Shown here: in pieces, positions 10,212-22,828 of the stretch | How positions within the stretch are numbered: position 1 is the stretch's first letter | Layout of the letters: the number at the start of each line of letters is the position of its first letter | Assembly: GCF_002575655.3 (NCBI RefSeq) | Contig: NC_053041.3 | Span: forward strand, 369,007,054 to 369,071,053 | Length of the DNA stretch: 64,000 nucleotides | Source: Aegilops tauschii subsp. strangulata | Taxonomy: Eukaryota; Streptophyta; Magnoliopsida; Poales; Poaceae | Direction of reading: 5' to 3' | Position numbers and translations under genes: made by a program | Notes under the pieces: generated by a model | Seen by the model: only the letters and a program-made list of their open reading frames with translations | What the model was told of the DNA's origin: nothing | The model's database searches: none

Positions 10212-13200
10212 TGTAACGCCCGGGTAACTAAGCTACAGTAATCCCACGCTAATGGTGCCACGTTACCTCCGTTACTGTTGCTAATCTATCGTTAGATCAA
10301 AACCGGTCCAAATTTCAAATTCAAAATTTGGTAAATAATAAAAGTTTTCAAACAGTAAAATAAAAATGTTCGGTTTGTACTAAATAGTACATAGATAATT
10401 ATGGTGTAGAAGACACAGTTTTATAAAATGCAAAAATATTTTAAATTGAATTAAAACAGAAGAGAAGATAAATAAAAGAAAGACAATACAAAAGAAAGAA
10501 GAAAACCCCCCTGGGCCGTGGCCCAACTGGGCCAACCCACGAGGCCCAGCCGGCCACCCACCCCACTCCTTATCCCGTCCCCCCCCCCCTAACCCACTCC
10601 ACCGACACCCCACTTCCCCCCCATGAAATATCTGCCCCCCTCTCCCCGATTGGATCGGGATCGGGGGAGGAGGTCGCTGCCCCCGCGCCAGGACGCCGCC
10701 GCCGCCCGGAGCGCTCCCCCCCGCCGGCCTGCTTCACCTCTCCGTCGTCGTCCCCGTCATCCACCTCACGCCCCGCTGCCCCGTTCCCTACAAACGCCCG
10801 GTGAGGCCCTCAGCCTCCTCTTTCCCCCACTGCCGCTGCGGTCCTCCATCGCACGCGCCGGCCGTGCCTGCGCCACCGTGCTCACCTCGCCGCGGACCTC
10901 GCGCCGCCGTTGCTACGCCCGGCCACCGCGCCCCCGCTCTGGCCTGCTCCGCAACGCCCAACACGCCGCCCCCCTGTCGCGCCCGCCGTTGACCGTGGCC
11001 CCTGCACCGCGCTCCTCCCCTCTCTCGCTCGCGGCCTTAATCGCCCCCGCGACCCCCTGCCCCTGCTCCTCGCGTCGCCGCCCCCGGTTCCCCTGCTGCT
11101 CCTCCTCCCCCGTGCCACCGCATTCGGCCCGTCCCTGCTTGCCGCTTCCCGGACGCGGTTATGGCCACTACTCGCCGCCGTCCACCATTCGCCTCCCCCG
11201 CCCTGCTGCCCTCCCACCGGCGTCCCCCTCGGGCGACCGCCCGGCCTCCCTGGCCTCGTTCGCCGCAGCGCCCTGGGCGTGCGCCCGATCGGGTCACGCC
11301 TGAAACCCACTAGTGCCCGCACCCGCCTGTCCCTGTGCCCGTTAAAGGCCCCTGGCCCTATGACATATGGGGCCCACACCCAGAACGAAAAGAAAAAAAA
11401 GAAGAATAAAAATAATATAATCAATTAATTATGATAATTAATTAACTTAATTAATCCAGTTAATTAATCTAATTAAGCCTAATTAATTAATCTAATCACT
11501 TAAATTAAATTAACTAATCCTGTTTAGTTAACTAAGTCAATGACCAGTGGGACCCACACGTCAGCGACCCAGTTAACACCTCTGTTGACTGCTGACGTCA
11601 TGATGATGTCAGCAAACACTGTTCTGGATAATGTTGTATTAAATTAATTAAATAAATGCTAAAATTAATTTAAATCTTTTAAAATTCATATAAAATAAAC
11701 CGTAGCTCGGATGAAAATACTTTGTACATGAAAGTTGCTCAGAACGACGAGACGAACCCAGTTACGCAGCCCGTTCGTCCGCCACACATCCCTAACATAT
11801 CGAACTCGCAACTTTCCCCCTCTGTTTCATCTGTCCGAAAATGCGAAACATCGGGAATACTTTCCCGCATGTTCCCCCCTTCGCCGGTACCACCTACTGC
11901 CGCGTTAGGGCACACCTAGCGCCGCTCATTGTCATGTCACGCATCGTCATGCTTATGTTTGCATTGTATTTACTGTTTGTTCCCCCTCTTCTATCCGGTA
12001 GACAAAGAGACCGACGCTGCTGCTGCCCAGTTCGACTACGGAGTTGACGACCCCTCCTACTTGCCAGAGCAACCAGGCAAGCCCCCCCCCCCTTGATCAC
12101 CAGATATCACCTATTCTTCTCTATACTGCTTGCATTAGAGTAGTGTAGCATGTTACTTCCTTCCGTTAATCCTATCCAGATGCATAGCCTGTCCTTTCTT
12201 CTACTGTCGTTACCTTTACCTGCAATCCTACATGCTTAGTATAGGATGCTAGTTTTCCATCAGTGGCCCTACATTCTTGTCCGTCTGCTGTGCTATACTA
12301 TCGGGCCGTGATCACTTGGGCGGTGATCACGGGTATATACTTATATACTCTATACATGACACCTGTGGTGACTAAAGTCGGGTCGGCTCGTAGGAGTACC
12401 CGCAAGTGGATCTTTGTGGCGGAGCGACAGGGCAGGTTGAGACCACCTAGGCGAGAGGTGGGCCTGGCCCTGGACGGCGTCCGTAGTTACTTCAAAATAA
12501 CACGCTTAACGAGTTCTTGGTATTCGATCTGAGTCTGGCCATTTGGTCTATACGCACTAACCAACTACGCGGGAACAGTTATGGGCACTCGACGTCGTGG
12601 TATCAGCCGAAGCCTTCGTGACGTCAGCGACCGAGCGGCGCGCGCCGGATTGGACTGGAACGCCACTAGGCTAGGTCTGCTTCCGGCCGCGTACGCAACA
12701 TGCAGGTGTGCAATGAGTGATGGGCCCAGACCCCTGCGAGCATAGGATTTAGACCGGCGTGCTGACCTCTCTGTTGTGCCTAGGTGGGGCCGCGACGTGT
12801 TGATCTTACGAGGCCGGGCATGACCCAGAAAAGTGTGTCCGGCCAAAGGGGATCGAGCGTGTTGGGTTATGTACTGCACCCCTGCAGGGAAGTTTATCTA
12901 TTCAAATAGCCGTGTCCCTCGGTAAAAGCACGACCCGGAGTTGTACCTTGACCTTATGACAACTAGAACCGGATACTTAATAAAATACAACCTTCCAAGT
13001 GCCAGATACAACCCGATGATCGCTCTCTAACAGGGCGACGAGGAGGGGATCGCCGGGTAGGATTATGCTATGCGATGCTACTTGGAGGGCTTCAATCTAC
13101 TCTCTTCTACATGCTGCAAGATGGAGATGGCCAGAAGCATAGTCTTCGACAGGGTTAGCTATCCCCCTCTTATTCTGGCATTCTGCAGTTCAGTCCACTG

Positions 13201-13730
13201 ATATGGCCCTTTACACATATACCCATGCATATGTAGTGTAGCTCCTTGCTTGCGAGTACTTTGGATGAGTACTCACGGTTGCTTCTCTCCCTCTTTTCCC
13301 CCTTTCCTTTCTACCTGGTTGTCGCAACCAGATGCTGGAGTCCAGGAGCTAGACGCCACCGTCGACGACGACTCCTACGACACTGGAGGTGCCTACTACT
13401 ACGTGCAGCCCGCTGACGACGACCAGGAGTAGTTAGGAGGATCCCAGGCAGGAGGCCTGCGCCTCTTTCGATCTGTATCCCAGTTTGTGCTAGCCTTCTT
13501 AAGGCAAACTTGTTTAACTTATGTCTGTACTTAGATATTGTTGCTTCCGCTGACTCGTCTATGATCGAGCACTTGTATCCGAGCCCTCGAGGCCCCTGGC
13601 TTGTATTATGATGCTTGTATGACTTATTTATGTTGTAGAGTTGTGTTGTGATATCTTCCCGTGAGTCCCTGATCTTGATCGTACACATTTGCGTGCATGA
13701 TTAGTGTACGATTGAATCGGGGGCATCATA
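10212..13730 (+). repeat. Element B 5' LTR
   Basis: 3519 bp with a very GC-rich part (10500-11350) flanked by AT-rich parts. Both LTRs end ...TCATA, so the termini are TG...TA instead of TG...CA. That end is fixed by the perfect GAGGC duplication at the 3' copy. It contains 11813-12061, absent from the 3' LTR, and a short acidic frame ending at 13432 that is conserved in both LTRs. Confidence 0.93.
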
Positions 13731-13733
13731 AGT

Positions 13734-13746
13734 TGGTATCAGAGCC
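13734..13746 (+). other. Primer binding site of B (tRNA-Met type)
   Basis: TGGTATCAGAGCC three bases after the LTR end, the usual primer sequence complementary to the initiator tRNA-Met 3' end. Confidence 0.9.
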
Positions 13747-14064
13747 AACTGCCTGTAGGAATCCCCCTTTCCACACTCCTTGGCCGAAGTCGAGTCTAGA
13801 CATTACAAAACTTTTACTAACATGGTTGTGTGTCTTACGGGCCCACGTCGCCATTGGGTGGTACTAGGATCTTTTACTCCTCGACCTTTACTCTGGGACT
13901 CTGAACTCTCTTCTACTCGGGTTAAATGAATTTACTAACTCTAACACTAGGATCCCGTGACCACATTCACCCCAAAGTTGGATAAGCCATAGTTATTTCT
14001 TAGAATAGTATTTTGAACAATTCACACACTGTCATTTGACTCCTTTGAACATCTCGGCTTTCAG

Positions 14065-14820
14065 ATGGAACCCACGAGGCAGGTCGTGCGCCACACGACG
14101 GCCATTGGTGCCTCGGGATCACCTGCTGTGCTAGCTGAGATGATGACCTATCTGGGTTATCACTGGCACCCTGAGTAGACCGTCTACGAGGAGTACCAGG
14201 ACTTTAACCAGGAGCAGTACCGTGCCATCGTCCACCTCTAGTCGCGGGAGTATGACTCCACTACTGTGCTGCACACTGCTCATGGTGTTGGAGTGACCAT
14301 CGATATGGCTGTCCACGATGCTGCTTATGCTGCTCTGACATGTCTTCGTGGAGAGTATCGGGAGTTGGACACCTCCCCTTTCAGGCACATTGCTATCACA
14401 TCTGATGTTGGTGCGGAAGGATACTATACTGCTGCCTACTCCACTGTCACCCAAGAGCCCTTCTACCATCAGAACCTGGTTCTGCATGCTGATGGGCTGG
14501 ATCGAGCTAACCGAGCTCTTCGCCACGAGTTGTACACCACCCGTCAGCACCTTTATCGTGCTCTGACGCTGTTGCACCCCTTTGTCCGATCTAGGGAGCT
14601 GCCCCGTTCTGCGATCTACCCAGCCAGGACTGTGATGCCCCAGGGTGTCAGCTAGCCAGATGTGGGAGGCCACTCTCCCGCACTTGGACCTCTTCTGCCA
14701 CCTGAGCGTCAGGTTCTGCACCAGAGTATTCGCGGACCCCAGGTTGCTGATGTGGAGTTCCCGATGCGACACTACCAGCTTTCAGGCTACACCTACCTCC
14801 ACAGTACCTCTTGGGACTGA
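14065..14820 (+). pseudogene. Upstream ORF of element B (unknown function), three in-frame stops
   Basis: A single frame runs 252 codons from ATG 14065 to TGA 14818-14820, broken by TAG at 14176, 14239 and 14653. It lies between the primer site and gag, where a chromovirus normally has only leader. The composition is protein-like: Tyr-, His- and Arg-rich, with segments such as YEEYQDFNQEQY and HELYTTRQHLYRALTLL that suggest a helix. No known motif was recognised. The opposite strand is open for 213 codons, so which strand was coding is not fully certain. I favour plus because it is the element's sense strand and starts cleanly. Confidence 0.5.
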
Positions 14821-15042
14821 TGTAGGCTTGCTTGTAGTGTTAGATCCATTCACCGCGAGCCTGTGTGCCGCCTATATTGTTTTAGTCTATGTACTGAACT
14901 CTATGCATGACCCCTTTTGTAAGTTATGCCGACTACTATGTAGTAGCTATCGTGCTCCTTTCATTATGCATGTTTCATCATGAATGATTCTTGTCTTTGC
15001 AAATTTCTTAATGCTGAACTACCCCTGTTATATATTAGCAGG

Positions 15043-15761
15043 ATGGTTAGACCAGGTGGTCGTGGTAGTGGTGGCAGTGCCCCACCACCACCTGAGTACA
15101 TGGCTGGTATGATCCAATAGTTCAAACTGAACCGCCAATTCATGGAAAATATGATGGCTCAGTTTCCTCGCCCCAATATGGACCAGTAACTCTGCAGGAT
15201 TTCATGCGCCTCAACCCAACTGTGTACCGCAGCTCAACTCAGCCTCTGGATGCTGATGACTGGCTCCGTGACATCACCTATGAGATGGAGTCGGCCGATG
15301 TAGCCCCTGCCAGCTATGTCACCTTTGCTTCCTTCTTCCTGAAGGGACCCTCAGCTCAATGGTGGGACAGCCACAGGCGTACTCTGCCAGCTGGAACAAT
15401 CATCACCTGGCCAGACTTCCAAGCTGCTTTCCGTGCCCGCTTCATTCCTCAGGGAGTCATGGACCGGAAGAAGCGTGAGTTCCGCAACCTCACCCAAGGC
15501 AACAAAACTGTTGAAGCTTATCAGCGAGAGTTTCTGGACTTGTCTCGCTATGCTGAAGAGAATATTGCAACTGATGCACGCAGACAGGAGAAGTTCCGTG
15601 ATGGCCTTCAAGCTGGCATCAAGCTCGCACTTCTAGTGCATGACTTTGCTGATTTCGCCACCTTGGTGAACAAGGCCATCAATGTCGAAACTGGTCTGCA
15701 GGAATACCAGAGCTCTCACAGGCGCAACCGTGACACGGGCTCATCCTCGGGCCCGCCCTGA
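15043..15761 (+). pseudogene. gag: Element B gag
   Basis: Capsid-type retrotransposon gag. The start ATG 15043 gives a Gly/Pro-rich N-terminus (MVRPGGRGSGG). TAG at 15118 and a 1-nt frame change near 15186 interrupt it. From 15204 the frame is open and carries the Retrotrans_gag signature: FLKGPSAQWW, W.DFQAAFRARF and the helix-rich LDLSRYAEE region. It ends at TGA 15759-15761, after which the same frame continues into the zinc knuckle and protease. Gag and pol were therefore originally one polyprotein. Confidence 0.88.
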
Positions 15762-18700
15762 CAGAAGCGTAAGATATGGATCCCGAACAGCATGTACCGT
15801 CCAAATGCATCTGCCCCAAGGCAGACCTATGCTGCACCTCGTCTGCCTCCACCACCATCTAGGCAGTCAAGACTTCCAGCTCCACCATCCCAAGCTCCTG
15901 TTCCCACTCCCAATAATGGTTTGTGCTTCAGGTGTGGTCAAGCAGGACACCGTGCTAGAGAATGCAACCAAAACCAGAATCAACTGGCCCTTCCAGCAAC
16001 TGGCCATGGAAGCAACCCGCCCCGCAACAACAAGGCCAAGTCTTATGGTCGTGTTCATGCCAACCACGTTGATCTCAATGAAGCTCAAGACCAGCCTGCT
16101 ACTGTGATGGGTACACTCCTCGTAAATTCAGTACCAGCATCCGTTTTATTTGATACAGGTGCATCGCATTCATTCATGTCAGAAGATTTTGCATACAAGC
16201 ACGACGTTAAATGTGAGGAGATGAACACCTCGGTATTGGTGAAAACCCCCATGGGACAGTGTCAAACCTCCCTGGTTGGCATCGACGTCCCCGTGGAAAT
16301 CGAAGGGATGGAATTCTATGCCTCTCCCATTATCCTGAAGTCGTCTAACATCGACCTCATTTTGGGGATGGATTGGTTGAAAGCGCATACTGCTTCTATA
16401 GTTTGCGCCACTAAGACCGTCCATCTACTTCACCCTTCAGATGAAATAGTTGCTTACCAAGCTCATCTAGTGCAAAATGCCGAGGCCAGGCTCTATGCAT
16501 TGAATGCATTGAACGCCGCACCACTCGAGGGCATTGAAAACATTCCCGTCGTGCGTGAATTTCTCGACGTCTTTCCTGAAGAACTTCCAGGGATTCCCCC
16601 TGCTAGAGCTGTCGAATTCATCATCGACTTGAAACCAGGCACCACTCCTATAGCCAAGCGACCCTACAAGATGACGCCGCATGAACTCCTTGAGATTAAG
16701 GAGGAAATCGACAAATATCTTCGCAAAGGATTCATTCGCCCAAGTTGCTCTCCTTGGGGAGCACCTTCTCTCTTTGTCAAGAAGAAGGATGGGACAAACC
16801 GATTAGTTCAAGACTACCGTCCTATAAACCAAGCTACCATTCAGAATAAATACCCTCTTCCTCGGATCAATGATCTATATGATCAACTGGCGGGTTCATC
16901 AGTGTTCTCTAAGCTCGACTTGAGGTTGGGTTACCACCAGATCCGTGTTCGCGAAGAGGATATCCCAAAGACCGCCTTCGTGACTCGATATGGTTCATAC
17001 GAGTACACGGTCATGTCTTTCGGTTTAACCAATGCTCCAGCCACCTTCTCTCGTCTAATGAACTATATATTCATGGATTACCTCGACAAGTTCGTCATGG
17101 TTTATCTGGATGATATCCTGGTATTTTCCAAGAACAAAGAAGAACATGCTGAACATCTTCATCTTGTGCTGGAAAAGCTACGAGAGCATCAACTATATGC
17201 CAAGTTCTCCAAATGTGAATTCTGGCTACCCAAAGTAACCTATCTTGGGCATGTCATCTCTAAGGATGGTATTGCCGTCAACCCTGAACGAGTCCAGGCT
17301 ATCCTTGATTGGACTCCTCCCAAGAATGTTAAGCAAGTCAGAAGTTTTCTCGGTCTCGCCAGCTGTTGTCGTCGATTCGTCGAGAACTTCTCCAAGATCG
17401 CCAGGCCTCTGACTAACCTGTTGCATAAGGGCGTCAAGTTCCAATGGACAGACAAATGTCAGGAAAGTTTCCAGGCACTCAGAGACAAGTTGACTTCTGC
17501 CCCAGTTCTAGCTCCACCTGATACTAAGAAGGACTTCGTCATTTACTGCGGCGCTTCCCGTCAAGGATTAGGCTGTGTCCTAATGCAAGACCGCAAAGTG
17601 ATTGCTTATGCCTCTCGGCAATTGCGCCCTCACGAAGAGAACTACCCAGTTCACGACCTCGAACTTGCTGTTGTCATTCATGCGCTGAAGCAGTGGCGAC
17701 ATTACCTTCTCGATAATCGTTGCGAGATCTTCACTGACCACCAAAGTCTGAAGTATCTGTTTACTCAGCCAGACCTGAACCTCCGTCAGCAGAGATGGAT
17801 GGAGCTTGTTGCAGACTTTGACTTGGGTATTTCTTATACGCCAGGCAAGGCTAATGTAATGGCTGATGCCTTGAGCCGCAAGTCTTACTGCAACCACCTC
17901 CAGGTTCACAAAGTTCAGCCCTGGCTTGTTGAAGAATTCAGGAAGCTGAACCTCCATATTGTTCCTCCGGGTGCACTCGCTCCCCCTCCTAAGGAGTTTC
18001 GCAAGATGAACCTCCGTGTTGTTTCCCAGGGTTCCCTCAATACCCTGGCCGTCGAACCAGATCTCTTGGACTCCATCAAGAGAATACAGGGATATGACTC
18101 TGAAGCCCACAAGATTAAGCGCTACCTCGCAGAAGGAAAGCCCTCATTCTTCACTATTGCTGAAGATGGCACTTTATACTTCAAGGGCCGCCTAGTGGTG
18201 CCATGTGCAGAGAAAAACCTGGATATGACACAGGAAGTTATGAAAGAAGCTCATGATACGCCTCTATGTATCCATCCTGGTAGTACAAAGATGTACCAAG
18301 ACATCCGTCAGAGATTCTGGTGGTCTAATATGAAGCAAGACATTGCTCGTTATGTTGCTGAGTGTGACGTTTGCCGTCGTATCAAAGCAGAACATCAAAG
18401 GCCTGCTGGAACTCTGCAACCTATCTCTATTCCTGAATGGAAATGGGACCATGTTGAGATGGACTTCGTCACTGGATTTCCCAAATCACAGAAAGGTAAT
18501 GATGCTATTCTTGTCGTCATTGACCGGCTTTCCAAAGTTGCACATTTTCTGGCGGTCAAAGAAACGATCACTGCTAGTCAGCTGGCAACGCTCTATATGT
18601 CCAGGATTGTTTCACTCCACGGTATTCCATTGGTTATCAGCTCAGACCATGGCAGCTTATTCACTTCAAGATTCTGGGCAAGTTTCCAAGAAGCTATGGG

Positions 18701-19492
18701 AACTCATCTGTCATTCAGTACTGCGTTTCATCCTCAGTCGCAAGGGCAAGTTGAACGCGTCAACCAAGTTCTCGAGGACATGCTTCGAGCTTGTGTTATT
18801 TCCTTCGGCAAGAAATGGGAGGAATCTCTCCCGTATGCTGAGTTCTCTTATAATAATAGCTATCAAGCTAGTCTAAAGATGGCCCCCTTCGAAGTGTTAT
18901 AGGGACGAAAGTGCCGAACCCCTCTGAACAGGTCAGAAACTGGGGAACGACCACTCTTCGGTCCGGATATTATCCAACATGCCGAAGAACAAGTCCGCAT
19001 TATTCGTGAAATCTCAAGACTGCTCAGTCACGTCAGAAGAGTCAGTATGACCGTCATCATAAAGACATGGTCTATCAACCTGGCGAAAAGGCTTATCTTC
19101 GAGTCACACCACCGCTTCGGAATCAAGGGAAACTAGCTCCTCACTATATTGGCCCATTCACTATTCTCGAAAGGCGTGGAAAAGTGGCATACCAACTGGA
19201 GCTTCCGCCGAACCTTTCTCTGGTTCACGATGTGTTCCATGTGTCACAGCTCCGCCGTTGCTTCAAGGACCCAATCCGAGCAGTGGATCATGAAGTGCTC
19301 GAATTGCAGCAGGACCTCTCCTATAAGGAGCATCCAGTCCGCATTCTCGACCAAGCTGAACGCCGCACACCTTAGAAGGCGATCAAGTTCCTCAAAGTCC
19401 AGTGGTCGCACCATTCTGAAGATGAAGCCACTTGGGAACGCGAGGATCGCCTGCATGATGAATACCCCGCACTGTTTCCTTCTACCTCCTAA
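15762..19492 (+). pseudogene. pol: Element B pol (zinc knuckle, PR, RT, RNase H, IN, chromodomain-like tail)
   Basis: Residues are counted from Met 15792. The CCHC knuckle is at 45-58, protease DTGAS at 121-125 and RT YLDD at 438-441. RNase H follows; the Asp normally following YC is Gly 587 (codon 17550-17552). The integrase zinc region is followed by D891, D952 and E988, a proper D,D35E spacing. The first frame ends at TAG 18900-18902. A 1-nt frame change near 19010 then leads to 19067-19372, TAG at 19373-19375 and an aromatic/acidic tail (WSHHSEDEATWE) to TAA 19490-19492. That tail resembles the chromodomain of Tekay-type elements. The product would act in virus-like particles and in nuclear integration. 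The copy is inactive. Confidence 0.92.
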
Positions 19493-19509
19493 ATCTCGGG
19501 ACGAGATTT

Positions 19510-19527
19510 CTTGTAGTGGAGGAGTTT
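19510..19527 (+). other. Polypurine tract of element B
   Basis: Purine-rich GTGGAGGAG directly before the 3' LTR (TGTAACGCCC), the usual plus-strand primer location. Confidence 0.6.
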
Positions 19528-22500
19528 TGTAACGCCCGGGTAACTAAGCTATAGTAATCCCACGCTAATGGTGCCACGTTACCTCCGTTACTGTTGCTAA
19601 TCTATCGTTAGATCAAAACCGGTCCAAAATTCAAATTCAAAATTTGGTAAATAATAAAAGTTTTCAAACAGTAAAATAAAAATGTTCGGTTTGTACTAAA
19701 TATTACATAGATAATTATGGTGTAGAAGACACAGTTTTATAAAATGCATAAATATTTTAAATTGAATTAAAACAGAAGAGAAGATAAATAAAAGAAAGAC
19801 AATACAAAAGAAAGAAGAAAACCCCCCTGGGCCGTGGCCCAACTGGGCCAACCCACCAGGCCCAGCCGGCCACCCACCCCACTCCTTATCCCGTCCCCCC
19901 ACCCCCCCCCCCCCCGTAACCCACTCCACCGACACCCCACTTCCCCCCACGAAATATCTGCCCCCTCTCCCCGATTGGATCGGGATCGGGGGAGGAGGTC
20001 GCTGCCCCCGCACCAGGACGCCGCCGCCGCCCGGAGCGCTCCCCCCCGCCGGCCTGCTTCTCCTCTCCGCCGTCATCCCCGTCATCCACCTCACGCCCCG
20101 CTGCCCCGTTCCCTACAAACGCCCGGTGAGGCCCTCAGCCTCCTCTTTGCCCCACTGCCGCTGCGGTCCTCCATCGCACGTGCCGGTCGTGCCCGCGCCA
20201 CCGTGCTCACCTCGCCGCAGACCTTGCGCTGCCGTTACTACGCCCAGCCACCGCGCCCCCGCTCTGGCTTGCTCCGCAATGCCCAACACGCCGCCCCCCT
20301 GTCGCGCCCGCCGTCGACCCTGGCCCCTGCACCGCGCTCCTCCCCTCTCTCGCTCGCGGCCTTAATCGCCCCCGCGACCCCCTGCCCCTGCTCCTCGCGT
20401 CGCCGCCCCCGGTTCCCCTGCTGCTCCTCCTCCCCCGTGCCGCCGCATGCGGCCCGTCCCTGCTTTCCGCTTCCCGGACGCGGTTTTGGCCACTACTTGC
20501 CGCCGTCCACCATTCGCCTCCCCCGCCCTGCTGCCCTCCCGCCGGCGTCCCCCTCCGGCGACCGCCCGGCCTCGCCGGCCTCGTTCGCCGCGGCGCCCCT
20601 GGGCGTGCGCCCGATCGGGTCGCGCCAGAAACCCGCTAGCGCCCGCACCCGCCTGTCCCTGTGCCCGCTAAAGGCCCCTGGCCCTATGACATATGGGGCC
20701 CACCCCCAGAACGAAAAGAAAAAAAGAAGAATAAAAATAAATAAAAATAATATAATCAATTAATTAAGATAATTGATTTACTTAACTAATCCTGTTACTT
20801 AATCTAATTAAGCCTAATTAATTAATCTAATCACTTAAATTAAATTAACTAATCCTGTTTAGTTAACTAAGTCAATGACCAGTGGGACCCACACGTCAGC
20901 AACCCAGTCAACACCTCTGTTGACTGCTGACGTCATGCTGACGTCATGATGACATCAGCAAACACTGTTCTGGATAATGTTGTATTAAATTAATTAAATA
21001 AATGCTAAAATTAATTTAAATCTTTTAAAATTCATATAAAATAAACCGTAGCTCGGATGAAAGTACTTTCTACATGAAAGTTGCTCAGAACAACGAGACG
21101 AACCCAGTTACGCAGCCCGTTCGTCCGCCACACATCCCTAACATATCAGAACTCGCAACATGCCAGAGCAACCAGGCAAGCCCCCCCCCCCTTGATCACC
21201 AGATATCGCCTATTCTTCTCTATACTACTTGCATTAGAGTAGTGTAGCATGTTACTGCTTTCCATTAATCCTATCCGGATGCATAGCCTGTCCTTGCTTC
21301 TACTGTTGTTACCTTTACCTGCAATCCTACATGCTTAGTATAGGATGCTAGTTTTCCATCAGTGGCCCTACATTCTTGTCCGTCTGCTGTGCTATACTAT
21401 CGGGCCGTGATCACTTGGGCGGTGATCACAGGTATATACTTATATACTCTATACTTGTCACCTGTGGTGACTAAAGTCGGGTCGGCTCGTAGGAGTACCC
21501 GCAAGTGGATCTTTGTGGCGGAGCGACAGGGCAGGTTGAGATAGGCGAGAGGTGGGCCTGGCTCTGGACGGCGTCCTCGGTTACTTCAAAATAACACGCT
21601 TAACGAGTTCTTGGTATTTGATATGAGTCTAGCCATTTGGTCTATACGCACTAACCAACTACGCGGGAACAGTTATGGGCACTCGACGTCGTGGTATCAG
21701 CCGAAGCCTTCGTGACGTCAGCGACCGAGCGGCGCGCGTCGGATTGGACTAGAACGCCACTAGGCTAGGTCTGCTTCCGGCCGCGTACTCAACGTGCAGG
21801 TGTGCAATGGGCGATGGGCCCAGACCCCTGCGCGCATAGGATTTAGACGGCGTGCTGACCTCTCTGTTGTGCCTAGGTGGGGCTGCGACATGTTGATCTT
21901 ACGAGGCCGGGCATGACCCAGAAAAGTGTATCCGGCCAAAGGGGATTGAGCGTGTTGGGTTATGTGGTGCACCCCTGCAGGGAAGTTTATCTATTCGAAT
22001 AGCCGTGTCCCTCGGTAAAAGGACGACCCGGAGTTGTACCTTGACCTTATGACAACTAGAACCGGATACTTAATAAAATACACCCTTCCAAGTGCCAGAT
22101 ACAACCCGGTGATCGCTCTCTAACAGGGCCACGCTGAGGGGATCGCCGGGTAGGATTATGCTATGCGATGCTAATTGGAGGGCTTCAATCTACTCTCTTC
22201 TACATGCTACAAGATGGAGATGGCCAGAAGCATAGTCTTCGACAGGATTAGCTATCCCCCTCTTATTCTGGCATTCTGCAGTTCAGTCCACTAATATGGC
22301 CCTTTACACATATACCCATGCATATGTAGTGTAGCTCCTTGCTTGCGAGTACTTTGGATGAGTACTCACGGTTGCTTCTCTCCCTCTTTTCCCCCTTTCA
22401 TTTCTACCTAGTTGTCGCAACCAGATGCTGGAGTCCAGGAGCCAGACGCCACCGTCGACGACGACTCCTACGACACTGGAGGTGCCTACTACTACGTGCA

Positions 22501-22823
22501 GCCCACTGACGACGAACAGGAGTAGTTAGGAGGATCCCAGGTAGGAGGCCTGCACCTCTTTCGATCTGTATCCCAGTTTGTGCTAGCCTTCTTAAGGCAA
22601 ACTTGTTTAACTTATGTCTGTACTCAGATATTGTTCCTTCCGCTGACTCGTCTATGATCGAGCACTTGTATCCGAGCCCTCGAGGCCCCTGGCTTGTATT
22701 ATGATGCTTGTATGACTTATTTATGTTGTAGAGTTGTGTTGTGATATCTTCCCGTGAGTCCCTGATCTTGATCGTACACATTTGCGTGCATGATTAGTGT
22801 ACGATTGAATCGGGGGCGTCATA
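19528..22823 (+). repeat. Element B 3' LTR
   Basis: 3296 bp, collinear with the 5' LTR. It lacks about 250 bp matching 11813-12061, with the junction near 21158. It has an extra TGACGTCA-type duplication near 20930-20950 and a longer poly-C run at 19896-19915. It ends GTCATA directly before the duplication GAGGC. Confidence 0.92.
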
Positions 22824-22828
22824 GAGGC

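Larger units (their letters stand above)
10212..22823 (+). mobile_element. Element B: Tekay/Del-like chromovirus (Ty3/gypsy)
   Basis: 12,612-bp LTR retrotransposon inserted in A's 3' LTR. The perfect target duplication is GAGGC at 10207-10211 and 22824-22828. LTRs are 3519 and 3296 bp and start TGTAACGCCCGGG. A tRNA-Met type primer site (TGGTATCAGAGCC, 13734-13746) follows the 5' LTR. The interior encodes an upstream ORF of unknown role, gag, and pol in the order protease, RT, RNase H, integrase, chromodomain-like tail, which is the Ty3 chromovirus order. In the first roughly 240 bp the LTRs show about four differences by eye, suggesting fairly recent insertion. Coding capacity is lost through several stops and frameshifts. 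Confidence 0.93.

Noticed and set aside
10623..11303. Pro/Ser/Arg-rich ORFs of 170-310 codons in the GC-rich parts of B's LTRs (also 19834-20763)
   Set aside because: Several overlapping frames on both strands are open at once, as expected from C-rich low-complexity DNA; frames differ between the two LTRs through indels.
14131..14772. 213-codon minus-strand ORF in B
   Set aside because: Opposite a cleanly starting plus frame on the element's sense strand. Kept only as an alternative in the findings, not annotated as a gene.
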